The notes under the pieces were generated by a model. That model did not search any database. It had not been told where the DNA came from and saw nothing but the letters and a program-made list of their open reading frames with translations. Below are positions 53,468-62,268 of a stretch of DNA of 64,000 bases, one piece after another. Location of the stretch: assembly GCF_044430645.1 (NCBI RefSeq), contig NZ_JAWUDN010000005.1:62001-126000 (forward strand). The letters are read 5' to 3'. The translations under genes were made by a program, and so were the position numbers. Each line of letters begins with the position of its first letter. Positions within the stretch are counted from its first letter, which is position 1. The stretch is from Ewingella allii (GTDB lineage: Bacteria > Pseudomonadota > Gammaproteobacteria > Enterobacterales > Enterobacteriaceae).

Positions 53468-54205
53468 TTATAAAAGTCCTGATGGGTTGCCCTCATCATT
53501 TCGAGCCTGATGCAGCATGTGCAGCGTGATTTTGCGTACCTCGGCCTTACTGCCCGAGATATGGTCGTGAAGTTGGCGCTGAGCCTCCTCGGTTTGCTGG
53601 TGCAAGATGGCGAGCAGGATGCTCGCGTGTTCGTGATACGTGGCATCAATGCGCGAGCCTTTGGTGAAATCGAGGCGGCGGATGATGCGGATTTTCTCCG
53701 TCAGGTCGCGGTGAATGCGTGCCATTTCGGCATTGCCCGCCGCCTCGACCAGCGTCATGTGGAAAGCCTCGTCATAGCGCGAAACTTCCTGCCCGTCCTC
53801 GAGGCGTGGCGCGTCCACCCAGAACGCTTTTAGCTGGCCGAGTTGCACCGGCTGCAAGGCCGCGGGCATGGCGCACAGGCGTTTCACCGCCTCCAGCTCC
53901 AGCACGATGCGCAGGTCGTAAAGCTGCTCGAAATAGTCGAAGTCGAACGGCCTGACCTGCCAGCCGCTGCGGAAAAACACCTCGACATAGCCTTCGCGCT
54001 CCAGCCAAAACAGCGCCTGACGCACCGGCGTGCGGCTGGTCTCCATGCGGTCTGCAACATCGTTCTCACTGAACCTGTCGCCCGGCAGCAGGCGAAAGTT
54101 GAAAATGTCGTCTTTCAGCTGCAAATAAATACGCTCGGCCAGCCCTTCCGGGCGGATTTTGGTGCGCTTTTTATCCGCAGCGTTACGTGAATCAGTCAGT
54201 TGCAT
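53468..54205 (-). CDS. GntR-family (FCD) regulator of the urea genes
   Basis: A 245-residue regulator with an N-terminal winged helix (RLLPGDRFSENDVADRMETSRTPVRQALFWLEREGYV) and a C-terminal FCD helical sensor (LYDLRIVLELEAV, RYDEAFHMTLVEAAGN, HASILLAIL). It lies inside the urea operon, between urea carboxylase and urtA, so it probably tunes the operon in response to urea, allophanate or a related compound; that is inferred. Such regulators accompany urea carboxylase genes elsewhere. Confidence 0.87.
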   Translation of the reverse strand: MQLTDSRNAADKKRTKIRPEGLAERIYLQLKDDIFNFRLLPGDRFSENDVADRMETSRTPVRQALFWLEREGYVEVFFRSGWQVRPFDFDYFEQLYDLRIVLELEAVKRLCAMPAALQPVQLGQLKAFWVDAPRLEDGQEVSRYDEAFHMTLVEAAGNAEMARIHRDLTEKIRIIRRLDFTKGSRIDATYHEHASILLAILHQQTEEAQRQLHDHISGSKAEVRKITLHMLHQARNDEGNPSGLL

Positions 54206-54227
54206 CTTGGCTCCTACTCTTCAGGGC

Positions 54228-57200
54228 TTAGGCCGATTGCGCCACGTCGAGCCACAGCAGTGCGTCGCCGGGGCCGACCGGACGGCCTTGCTGACAGCTG
54301 ATTTTGCTTACCCGGCCCGCGCAAGGGGCGTAGACCGACAGCTCCATTTTCATCGCTTCAACTACGATCAGCGCCTGACCCTCTTCCACCTGCTGGCCCG
54401 GCTCGACCAGAATCTTCCACACGTTGCCATTCAGGTCGGCGCTCACCAGATGGCCGTCCTGTTCGCTTTGGTCTTCAACCACTTGTACCGCGTTGGCGGC
54501 GGCTTCCACGGCGGCACTCTCCTGCGCGGCCCAGTGGGCGACTTCGGCGGTGAAGGCGGCGGACTGGCGCGAACGGAAGTCGGCGATATCCGCCGCGTTG
54601 TCCGTCAGGAACTGGGTGTACTGGGCGAAATCAAACTCGGTTTCTTCAATCCGCACCTGCGCACGGCCTTCGCGGAAGGCGTCGCGCTGGGCGTCCAGTT
54701 CTTCTTCGGTCACTTCATAGAAACGCACCTGATCGAAGAAGTGCAGCAGCCACGGCTCGCCGTTTTTGAACTGGGCGTTCTTCAGATACTTGTTCCAAAT
54801 CGGCAGGGTGCGGCCCACCAACTGGTAGCCCCCCGGCGAGTCCATGCCGTAGATGCACATGTACATGCCTCCAATGCCGACGGTGCCTTCGGCGGTGTAA
54901 GTGCGCGCTGGGTTATATTTCGAACTCAGCAGGCGATGGCGCGGATCGACAGGCACGGCGCACGGCGCGCCGAGGTAGACATCTCCCAGCCCGAGGATCA
55001 GGTAGCTGGCGTCGAAGATGATGTCTTTCACTTCCTGACGGCTCGCCAGCCCGTTGGTGCGCTGGATAAAGTCGACGTTGTTCGGCAGCCACGGCGCTTC
55101 AGCGCGCACGGTTTGCTGGTAGCGCTCCACCGCGCCAAGGGTGGCGGAGTCTTCGAACGCCATCGGCATATGCACGATGCGGGTAGGGATTTTCAGCTGG
55201 CTGACGTCGGCCAAGTCGTGTTCCAGCGTCAACAGGTGCTGTAGCAGGCGCGACTGGTGAATCACCCGGCTGTCATAGCGAATTTGCAGCGAGCGTACCC
55301 CCGGCGACAGCTCCTCAATGCCCGGCTCGGCGGCTTCGCGAATGGCCTTCATCAGCAGATAAAGGCGCAGGCGCAGAGCCAAATCCAGCACGTTGTCGCC
55401 GTACTCGATCAGAATGTAGCCGTCACCGGCCTGACGATATTGCACCGACGGGCGCTCGGCGCTGGCTGGAAGTTCAGCCAGCACGGTGGCGGACGCGGTG
55501 GTGTCAGGCAGCAGTGAAGGCGTCGCCAGCGCCATGGCCTCGACCGGCATTAATGAGTCAATGGTGCCCTGCTGGGCCAGCTCCAGCGCCTGCGCCTGCT
55601 CGAAGCTGATGGGGTGGAAGCGGATTTTATCCCCCGGTTTCACCTGACCGACTTTCCACAGCTCGGCTTTGGCGATGGTCACCGGGCAGACGAAACCGCC
55701 GAGGCTCGGCCCGTCGCGGGTCAAAATCACCGGGAAGTCGCCGGTAAAGTTGATCGCGCCAATGGCGTATTCGCAGTCATGGACGTTGGACGGGTGCAGC
55801 CCCGCTTCGCCGCCGTCCAGCCGCGCCCACTGCGGCTTTGGCCCGGTCAGACGCACGCCGAGGCGGTTGGAGTTGTAATGCACTTGCCACTCGGCCTCGA
55901 AAAAGGCGTCGATGGACTCTTTGGTGAAGAAGTCCGGCGCGCCGTGCGGCCCGTAAAGCACGCCAATATTCCAAATATTGCCGTAAGTCGGCACCACGTG
56001 CGGCGCGGCGGCCTGCGGTAAATCTACCGGCGCGGGAGTGGTGCAGGCCTCAAGCTCAGGCTGGGAAACGGTGAGCATATCGGCGACGCGCAGCGTGCGG
56101 CCCGCGTGACCGCCAAACTGTCCGAGGGCGAAGGTCGAGCGGCTGCCGAGGTAGACCGGCACGTCGAAGCCGTTGCGCACCGCCAGATAGGTGCGGCAGC
56201 CCTGAGTGGCGCGGCCAAGGGTTAGCGTCTGCCCGGCTTTGACCTGCACCGGCTGCCAATAGCCCAGGGGTTCGCCATCAAGGTCTGCCGGGCAGAGTGC
56301 GCCGGTCAACGCGATAGTGGCGTCGCAGTGGAAACGCAGGGTCGGACCTTGCAGGGTGAATTCCAGCCCGGCGGCGTCGAGGTGGTTGCCCACGATGCGG
56401 TTAGCCAGACGGAAGGCAAAATCGTCCATCGGGCCGGACGGCGGCACGCCGATATCCCAATAGCCGAGGCGGCCGGGGTAATCCTGAATGCTGCTGTAGG
56501 TGCCGGGCGCAATCACTTCGACGGCGTGCGGCGCGTACTCGAAGCTGTCGAGCATCCGCGTCCACATCTCGCCCTGATGGAACACCGGCGTGGCGACCAC
56601 CTGGCGCAGATAATCAATGTTGCTGCTGATGCCGTGCAGGCGGGTGGCGGCCAGCGCGCGGGACATCTTCTCAAGAGCCTCTTGGCGGTCTTTGCCGTGA
56701 ACGATAAGCTTGGCGATCATCGGGTCATAAAATGCTGAAACTTCACTGCCGGTAGAGACCCAGCCGTCGACGCGCACGTCGTCAGGGAACACCACTTCCG
56801 TCAGCACGCCGGGGCTTGGCTGGAAGTTTTTCAGCGGATCTTCGGCATAAATACGCACTTCCATCGAGGCGCCCTGCGGGGCTTTTTCCATCGCGGCCCA
56901 GTCCAGCGGCTGGTCGGCGGCCACGCGCAGCATGCACTCAATCAGGTCCAGCCCGGTGACCATTTCTGTGACCGGATGCTCAACTTGCAGGCGGGTGTTC
57001 ACTTCGAGGAAGTAAAATTCGTTGCGCGCCGGGTCGAAAATAAACTCGACGGTGCCCGCGCTGCGATAGCTGACCGACTCCCCGAGCTGCACGGCGGCGC
57101 GGTGCAAGGCTTCGCGCGTGGCCTGCGGCAGATTGGGCGCTGGCGTCTCCTCAACCACTTTTTGGTTGCGGCGTTGCAGCGAACAGTCACGCTCGCCGAG

Positions 57201-57866
57201 GGCCACCACGCGGCCCTTGCCGTCGCCAAAAATTTGCACTTCTATATGGCGCGCGCGATCCACAAAGCGTTCTAAAAACACCCCCGCGTCGCGGAAGAAG
57301 TGCTCGCCGAGGCGTTTTACGCTGTCCCACGCGGCGCGCAGAGCGGCTTCGTCGTCACAGCGAGTCAGGCCGATACCGCCGCCGCCCGCGGTGCTTTTCA
57401 ACATAATCGGGTAGCCAATTTCCGCCGCCGCGCTCACTGCTTCTTCAATGCTGTCCAGCAAACCGGTGCCCGGCGTCATTGGCACATTGGCGGCCCCCGC
57501 CAGCTCGCGCGCCCGGTGTTTAAGGCCAAACTCGCGGATTTGCGCCGCGCTCGGGCCAATAAAGGCAATGCCCGCTGCCTCGCAGGCGTCGGCGAACTCG
57601 GCGCTTTCGGACAGGAAGCCGTAGCCCGGATAAATCGCCTGCGCGCCGGTCTCTTTGGCGGCGGCCAGAATCTTGTCGATCACCAAATAGCTGTCGCTGG
57701 CTTTCTCACCGCCCAGCGCAATGGCGATATCGGCGTCGGTGACGTGCGGCGCATTGCGATCGGCGTCGGAATAGACCGCCACGCTGGTCACGCCAAGGCG
57801 TTTAAGGGTGCGAATTGCGCGGCAGGCGATTTCACCGCGATTTGCCACTAGTACGGTAGTCAGCAT
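54228..57866 (-). CDS. uca: Urea carboxylase (biotin-dependent)
   Basis: A 1212-residue enzyme of usual length. Biotin carboxylase domain at about 1-450 (MLTTVLVANRGEIACRAIRTL, STAGGGGIGLTRC, FLEVNTRLQVEHPVTE), carboxyltransferase-related AHS2/KipA region at about 470-780 (FTGDFPVILTRDGPSLGGFVCPV), AHS1/KipB region at about 800-1060 and a biotinyl domain with VEAMKMEL near residue 1180. It carboxylates urea to allophanate with ATP and bicarbonate. Some relatives are guanidine carboxylases, but those travel with DUF1989 deiminase genes, which are absent here. Start ATG 57866 is set by the biotin carboxylase N-terminus; the in-frame extension to 58082 would overlap atzF. It begins 11 bases after atzF. 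Confidence 0.95.
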   Translation of the reverse strand: MLTTVLVANRGEIACRAIRTLKRLGVTSVAVYSDADRNAPHVTDADIAIALGGEKASDSYLVIDKILAAAKETGAQAIYPGYGFLSESAEFADACEAAGIAFIGPSAAQIREFGLKHRARELAGAANVPMTPGTGLLDSIEEAVSAAAEIGYPIMLKSTAGGGGIGLTRCDDEAALRAAWDSVKRLGEHFFRDAGVFLERFVDRARHIEVQIFGDGKGRVVALGERDCSLQRRNQKVVEETPAPNLPQATREALHRAAVQLGESVSYRSAGTVEFIFDPARNEFYFLEVNTRLQVEHPVTEMVTGLDLIECMLRVAADQPLDWAAMEKAPQGASMEVRIYAEDPLKNFQPSPGVLTEVVFPDDVRVDGWVSTGSEVSAFYDPMIAKLIVHGKDRQEALEKMSRALAATRLHGISSNIDYLRQVVATPVFHQGEMWTRMLDSFEYAPHAVEVIAPGTYSSIQDYPGRLGYWDIGVPPSGPMDDFAFRLANRIVGNHLDAAGLEFTLQGPTLRFHCDATIALTGALCPADLDGEPLGYWQPVQVKAGQTLTLGRATQGCRTYLAVRNGFDVPVYLGSRSTFALGQFGGHAGRTLRVADMLTVSQPELEACTTPAPVDLPQAAAPHVVPTYGNIWNIGVLYGPHGAPDFFTKESIDAFFEAEWQVHYNSNRLGVRLTGPKPQWARLDGGEAGLHPSNVHDCEYAIGAINFTGDFPVILTRDGPSLGGFVCPVTIAKAELWKVGQVKPGDKIRFHPISFEQAQALELAQQGTIDSLMPVEAMALATPSLLPDTTASATVLAELPASAERPSVQYRQAGDGYILIEYGDNVLDLALRLRLYLLMKAIREAAEPGIEELSPGVRSLQIRYDSRVIHQSRLLQHLLTLEHDLADVSQLKIPTRIVHMPMAFEDSATLGAVERYQQTVRAEAPWLPNNVDFIQRTNGLASRQEVKDIIFDASYLILGLGDVYLGAPCAVPVDPRHRLLSSKYNPARTYTAEGTVGIGGMYMCIYGMDSPGGYQLVGRTLPIWNKYLKNAQFKNGEPWLLHFFDQVRFYEVTEEELDAQRDAFREGRAQVRIEETEFDFAQYTQFLTDNAADIADFRSRQSAAFTAEVAHWAAQESAAVEAAANAVQVVEDQSEQDGHLVSADLNGNVWKILVEPGQQVEEGQALIVVEAMKMELSVYAPCAGRVSKISCQQGRPVGPGDALLWLDVAQSA

Positions 57867-57877
57867 TGTCGTGATCC

Positions 57878-59725
57878 TCAGGCGTGATTCAGGGAGGCGA
57901 GGTGGGAGATGTAGCTTCTCCAGCCGCCAAAATGGGTAATGTCGGTGGCGTCGGAAATCGCCCATGGCTCGCAGATAAAGCCTTTCACCGTGCGGCCGTC
58001 GGCCAGTTGCAGCGAGCCAATGCCAAGCGGGGCGGGGATCTCCGCCACGAACTCGCCAAAGCGCGCCAGCGGGATGTCCCACAGCTCGACTATGATGGCG
58101 CTGCCGCCCTCGGCTCGCACCAGGCCGGGTTTTGGCGGCTGGGTGTTGGCCAGCGCAAACAGCTTGTAGTTGGCGGCGGTGGTGGTCTGCTCGACCCGCA
58201 CGGCTTTGCGCTGGGTGAGCTGGAAGTTCAGCGGCATGCCGGTCAGATGGGCACCCACCACGGCGACGCGCACGTGACCTTTACTGACCGGAATGGCGTG
58301 CATCAGCGCGTTGGCGCTCAGCTCGCGGCCGGTCGCGCCGAGCGTCAGGGAGAGGCTGCGCTGCCACTGGCGGCCAAAGGCGGCCAGCGCGTCGTCGTGC
58401 CACGCCGGGGCAATCAGCGTGATGCCGGACGGCAGGCCGTCGGCGCGAATGCTGGCAGGTAGCGCCAGTGCAGAGAGGTCCGCCAGATTGGTGAAGTTGG
58501 TATAGGTGCCGAACTGTGAGTTGTAACGCACCGGCTCCTGCGCCATCTCTTCCAGCGTGCGAATGGTCGGGGAAGTCGGCACGATCAGTGCGTCAAAACC
58601 TTCGAGCGCCAGATTGATTTTGCGCGCCAGCTCGGCCCGCAGATATTCAGCCCGCCATGCATCGCAGGCGCTGTAATTCAGGCCATTCGCCACAATGCCG
58701 CGCACCGTGGGGTCCATCACTTCTGGCGTTTCTTCAAAGATTTTGCCCACTGCCACCGTGCGCTCGGCCACCCACGCGCCGTAATAGAGCTGCTCCGCCA
58801 GTTCGCGGAACGGCGTGAAGTCGATAGGTACCAGCGTCACGCCGCTGGCCGACAGGCGCTCAAGGGCCTGGTCAAATTCAAACTCTGCCAGCGTGTCGCC
58901 GAAGAATTCCAGACTGTTCGGCACGGCGAAGCGCGGATGGGCCGACATGGCGGCTGGCGCGGCGTGCGGGTTGGCGCGCGAATAGGCGTCGGCGGCGTCA
59001 TACCCGCCGGCGGCGTGCGCCACGGCTTGGGCATCTTCCACGGTGAGGGCGAAAACGGAGACGGCGTCGTTCAAACGGCAGGCCGGAACCACGCCTTTAT
59101 TCGACAGCCAGCCTTTGGTCGGTTTCAGGCCCACAATATTGTTAAAACCGGCAGGTACGCGGCCAGAACCGGCGGTGTCCGTGCCTAAAGAGAACGCGAC
59201 CAGCCCGCGTGCCAGCACCGAGGCCGAGCCGGAGCTTGAGCCGCCGCTGACGTAATCCGGGTTGAACGTGTTGCGCACCGCCCCGCGCGGAGAGCGAGTG
59301 CCCACCAGGCCGGTGGCGAATTGGTCGAGGTTAGTTTTACCGACCACGATCGCCCCTTTGGCGCGCAGATTGGCGACCACGGTGGCGTCGTCTTGGGCGA
59401 CGTAGGTGAATTCAGGGCATGCGGCGCTGGTGGGCCAACCGCCGACGTCGATGTTGTCTTTAACCGCGAAAGGCACGCCAAACAGCGGCAGGGAAGCCAG
59501 CGAGCCATTGGCGTCGCGTCGCAGCTGCTCCAGATGAGCAAATTGTGCCTCGAGCTGGGCGGGCGTCGCCAGATAGAGCCAGGCGGTGTCTTGCGGGTTC
59601 AGGCTGGCTACAACCATTGACAGCGAAGTGCGCAAACTGTCCGGTGCAGAAAGGTAGTGCCGTTGCCAGTCAGATAACGTGAAGGCATGAAAAGGGGGTG
59701 TTACCGAGCTTTTGCTGTCGTTCAT
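57878..59725 (-). CDS. atzF: Allophanate hydrolase
   Basis: A 615-residue amidase-signature enzyme. The Ser-cisSer-Lys triad is Lys89 (FAVKDNIDVGG), Ser163-165 (GGSSSGSA) and Ser187 (TDTAGSGRVPAG). The C-terminal domain at about 460-615 (VAVVGAHLTGMPLN, FICEPWAIS) is the small domain typical of allophanate hydrolases, reported to complete the breakdown by decarboxylation. Product: two ammonia plus two CO2 from allophanate. First gene of the leftward urea operon; a sigma-54 promoter match lies upstream. Confidence 0.95.
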   Translation of the reverse strand: MNDSKSSVTPPFHAFTLSDWQRHYLSAPDSLRTSLSMVVASLNPQDTAWLYLATPAQLEAQFAHLEQLRRDANGSLASLPLFGVPFAVKDNIDVGGWPTSAACPEFTYVAQDDATVVANLRAKGAIVVGKTNLDQFATGLVGTRSPRGAVRNTFNPDYVSGGSSSGSASVLARGLVAFSLGTDTAGSGRVPAGFNNIVGLKPTKGWLSNKGVVPACRLNDAVSVFALTVEDAQAVAHAAGGYDAADAYSRANPHAAPAAMSAHPRFAVPNSLEFFGDTLAEFEFDQALERLSASGVTLVPIDFTPFRELAEQLYYGAWVAERTVAVGKIFEETPEVMDPTVRGIVANGLNYSACDAWRAEYLRAELARKINLALEGFDALIVPTSPTIRTLEEMAQEPVRYNSQFGTYTNFTNLADLSALALPASIRADGLPSGITLIAPAWHDDALAAFGRQWQRSLSLTLGATGRELSANALMHAIPVSKGHVRVAVVGAHLTGMPLNFQLTQRKAVRVEQTTTAANYKLFALANTQPPKPGLVRAEGGSAIIVELWDIPLARFGEFVAEIPAPLGIGSLQLADGRTVKGFICEPWAISDATDITHFGGWRSYISHLASLNHA

Positions 59726-59765
59726 TGGTTGAATTCCATCTGGTACACAAGATTGAATTCAACAA

Positions 59766-59781
59766 AGCAAAGGCTGTGCCA
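59766..59781 (-). promoter_or_regulatory. Sigma-54 promoter of the urea operon
   Basis: On the minus strand TGGCAC-N5-TTGCT, matching the -24/-12 consensus (TGGCAC-N5-TTGCW) at every fixed position. The predicted start of transcription falls about 30 bases before the atzF ATG at 59725. This predicts RpoN- and NtrC-dependent expression under nitrogen limitation. Confidence 0.78.
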
Positions 59782-59840
59782 TATTTTTAATTTTTGATTT
59801 TAAAAGGTTTTATGAGATTTTTGTTCCCCGCTGCGCAAAT

Positions 59841-59864
59841 GTTGCACCAACGTTGCAATGCAAC
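59841..59864. promoter_or_regulatory. Repeated GTTGCA motif upstream of the sigma-54 promoter
   Basis: GTTGCA at 59841-59846, then the 13-base palindrome GTTGCA-A-TGCAAC at 59852-59864, 60-85 bases upstream of the -24 element. The spacing suits an enhancer or the GntR operator. The TGCACCA part partly resembles an NtrC half-site but the overall match is imperfect. Confidence 0.45.
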
Positions 59865-59995
59865 TGACCGAAAATGGCGCGGGAATTTTGCGAGTTGCCA
59901 CGCACAAAATAGATAAAATTGGCTTCCTATTCTATGCGATGTATAGATAATTGCATAAATGATTTATTGTTGATTACAGGAAAGTGAGCTGACCT

Positions 59996-60442
59996 ATGGC
60001 ACAAGAGATGATCGACCACGCATTACTTACCCGTTTGAACGAGGCGGGCGTAGTGAGTCAGGTAAGTGTGATAGCCCAACATGGAGGATGGACAGTAATG
60101 ATTAAATATGGCGCAAGTCAGGCGACCCTTATGGCCCAACGCAGTGGTAAGGTGCGCGTTTTCAAACGGTTTGAGACGCTCGCCGCCTACTTAAAAGAGT
60201 TCGGTATCAATCGCTTTGAAGTGGATATTACCGACTTTGACCCCGCAAACGGTGGAGGAGTAACCCGCCCGGATCGTTCCGAAGCCCTCAAACGCGCCCA
60301 CGAGGCAGCGGCTCTTGATGCTTGGCTCCGCGAGCAGGTCCAGGAATCACTTGATGACCCACGGCCCAACGTTGCTCATGAAGACGTCAAAGCTTACTTC
60401 GCAGCCCGTAAAGCGGTGCTGAATAAAAAAGAGAGTGAATAA
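59996..60442 (+). CDS. PaaA-type antitoxin with an N-terminal extension
   Basis: A 148-residue protein. The C-terminal part (about 100-148; LDAWLREQVQESLDDPRPNV, EDVKAYFAARKAVL) resembles the PaaA antitoxin of the E. coli O157 paaR-paaA-parE loci. The first 85 or so residues (VMIKYGASQATLMAQRSGKVR, FETLAAYLKEFGINRFEVDI) form a separate beta-rich domain, like small ParC-type partition-associated proteins; I infer that this replaces the separate regulator. It is followed after 15 bases by a ParE-family toxin gene. Confidence 0.75.
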   Translation: MAQEMIDHALLTRLNEAGVVSQVSVIAQHGGWTVMIKYGASQATLMAQRSGKVRVFKRFETLAAYLKEFGINRFEVDITDFDPANGGGVTRPDRSEALKRAHEAAALDAWLREQVQESLDDPRPNVAHEDVKAYFAARKAVLNKKESE

Positions 60443-60457
60443 ACGTTAAGGAAAACT

Positions 60458-60730
60458 ATGCAACTGGTATGGAAACCAATGGCACTCGAGGACCGTGAAC
60501 GCATTTTTGACTGGTTATCAGCCCAGAATGTGCAGGCTGCGATAGCGCTTGATGATGAGTTTGACCTCTTTGCCGAGCGGGTCTGTATCGACCCGCTAAT
60601 TTATAGAGAGAGTAGAGTCGCGGGTTTACGTGAGGCAGTGATTCGGCCAAATTACATTATGATTTATCAGATACGGGGCGTTGAACTTCATATCGTTAGA
60701 ATCATTCACACTGCCCAGCGCTGGCCCTAG
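60458..60730 (+). CDS. RelE/ParE-family toxin
   Basis: A 90-residue protein with the ParE/RelE fold pattern: QLVWKPMALEDRERIFDWLSAQN, then RVAGLREAVIRPNYIMIYQIRG and the C-terminal VRIIHTAQRWP. It looks full-length. AAGGAAAAC stands before ATG 60458. ParE members poison gyrase, RelE members cut mRNA; this one is closer to ParE by its tail (HTAQRWP), but the target is not proven. Confidence 0.88.
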   Translation: MQLVWKPMALEDRERIFDWLSAQNVQAAIALDDEFDLFAERVCIDPLIYRESRVAGLREAVIRPNYIMIYQIRGVELHIVRIIHTAQRWP

Positions 60731-60744
60731 GGAATACTGACTTC

Positions 60745-62187
60745 ATGCACTTTCGAAAATTGTCGCGGCGTTTGAAAAGAGCGCTATTTGCCCTGTTGCT
60801 GGTGGCGCTAACTCTGTTTGGCGTCCGTGCTTATGACTCCCTTCAAGGAGCACCGCTGGAGCCGTGGCATCGTTTAGTGCCGGATGAACTGACCGAGGTG
60901 CAGCTTGATAAAAGCACCTGGGCGGATTATCTCAAGGCAGAACAGCGCGCATTTGAAGAGGTAAAACAGCAGGTTACGGATAAGCTGGAACCTGAAGATC
61001 GCATTCCTTTGAATCGCTATTACAACCGTAGCCCGATTTATCCCGAGCATTTTGCCACTGACTGGAATCGGTCTTACGAGCTGATGCCCGAGGGGAAGCC
61101 CCGAGGCGCAGTGGTGCTGCTGCATGGCCTGACCGACTCGCCTTATAGCCTGCGGCACATCGCTCAGGATTATCAGCGGCGCGGTTTCGTGGCGGTGGGC
61201 ATTCGTCTGCCGGGGCATGGCACCGTGCCGGGTGGGCTGACCAATGTTGATTGGCCGCAGTGGCTAGCCGCGACAAGGCTCGCCGTGCGCGAAGCCCGCC
61301 GCGCAGCGGGTCCCGATGTCCCGCTGCAAATGGTCGGTTTCTCTAACGGCGGGGCGCTGGCGGTGAAGTACACGCTGGACGCGCTGGATGATGCATCGCT
61401 TGAGCGGCCTGCGCGTTTAGTGCTTATCTCGCCGATGATCGGCGTCACTAGCTTTGCGCGCTTTGCCGGTATCGCGGGCTGGCCGGCGATTTTCCCCGCC
61501 TTTGCCAAAACGGCGTGGTTAAATATTTTGCCGGAGTTCAATCCATTCAAATACAACTCATTTCCGGTGAACGGCGCGCGACAGTCTTATCTGTTGACCC
61601 GTGCCTTGCAAAAGCAGGTCGGCGCCGATGCTAAATCAGACAAACTGGCGCAACTGCCGCCGATTCTGGCTTTCCAGTCCGTGCTGGATTCCACCGTCAG
61701 CACTCGCGCGGTGGTCACGCACCTGTTTAATCTGTTACCCGCCAATGGCAGCCAGCTGGTGCTCATTGATATCAACCGCAATGCCTATGTCGGGCCGTTG
61801 TTGCGTACGTCCAGTGAAACGGCCATTGAGCGGCTGTTGCCCGCCGGGCCGCGACACTATCAAACCACGGTTATCACCAATGCATCGCCAGAACAGGCAG
61901 CGACGGTGGCACAAATCACCGAGGCGGGGCAGACTCAAACAATCACTACGCCGCTCGGCATCGATTATCCTGCGGAGTTTTATTCCCTATCCCACGTGGC
62001 GCTGCCTTTCCCGCTGGACGACTCGCTGTACGGGCGAAATCCGCAGGGCGCACCACAATACGGTATTCACCTTGGGCGCTTAGCCGCGCGAGGTGAAAGC
62101 GGGGCGCTGGTGGTCAGCATGGATCAGTTAATGCGCGTGTCATCCAACCCCTTCTACCCCTACATGCTGCAAAGAATCGCGCAGTGA
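60745..62187 (+). CDS. Membrane-anchored alpha/beta hydrolase
   Basis: A 480-residue protein with an N-terminal transmembrane anchor (about 13-28) and an alpha/beta-hydrolase domain from about residue 120. The oxyanion region is VVLLHGLTDSP and the nucleophile is Ser200 in GFSNGG. The rest of the triad is not certain. The protein probably faces the periplasm and cleaves an ester; substrate unknown. It starts 14 bases after the ParE-type toxin gene but is probably unrelated to it. Confidence 0.8.
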   Translation: MHFRKLSRRLKRALFALLLVALTLFGVRAYDSLQGAPLEPWHRLVPDELTEVQLDKSTWADYLKAEQRAFEEVKQQVTDKLEPEDRIPLNRYYNRSPIYPEHFATDWNRSYELMPEGKPRGAVVLLHGLTDSPYSLRHIAQDYQRRGFVAVGIRLPGHGTVPGGLTNVDWPQWLAATRLAVREARRAAGPDVPLQMVGFSNGGALAVKYTLDALDDASLERPARLVLISPMIGVTSFARFAGIAGWPAIFPAFAKTAWLNILPEFNPFKYNSFPVNGARQSYLLTRALQKQVGADAKSDKLAQLPPILAFQSVLDSTVSTRAVVTHLFNLLPANGSQLVLIDINRNAYVGPLLRTSSETAIERLLPAGPRHYQTTVITNASPEQAATVAQITEAGQTQTITTPLGIDYPAEFYSLSHVALPFPLDDSLYGRNPQGAPQYGIHLGRLAARGESGALVVSMDQLMRVSSNPFYPYMLQRIAQ

Positions 62188-62268
62188 AAGGTGGATATTG
62201 TCATGCAATTGAATATGCGTGAAAGAAAATGCTTGCGATAAAATCGCGCACTATATATATTGAGGCCC

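Noticed and set aside
54159..55244. 361-codon plus-strand open frame opposite urea carboxylase
   Set aside because: Shadow of the biotinyl and AHS1 regions; no start signal or homology.
59726..59995. Guanidine (ykkC-type) riboswitch ahead of the urea carboxylase operon
   Set aside because: I looked for it because guanidine carboxylase operons often carry one, but saw no ykkC-like conserved elements. The predicted leader is only about 30 bases, and DUF1989 deiminase genes are absent.
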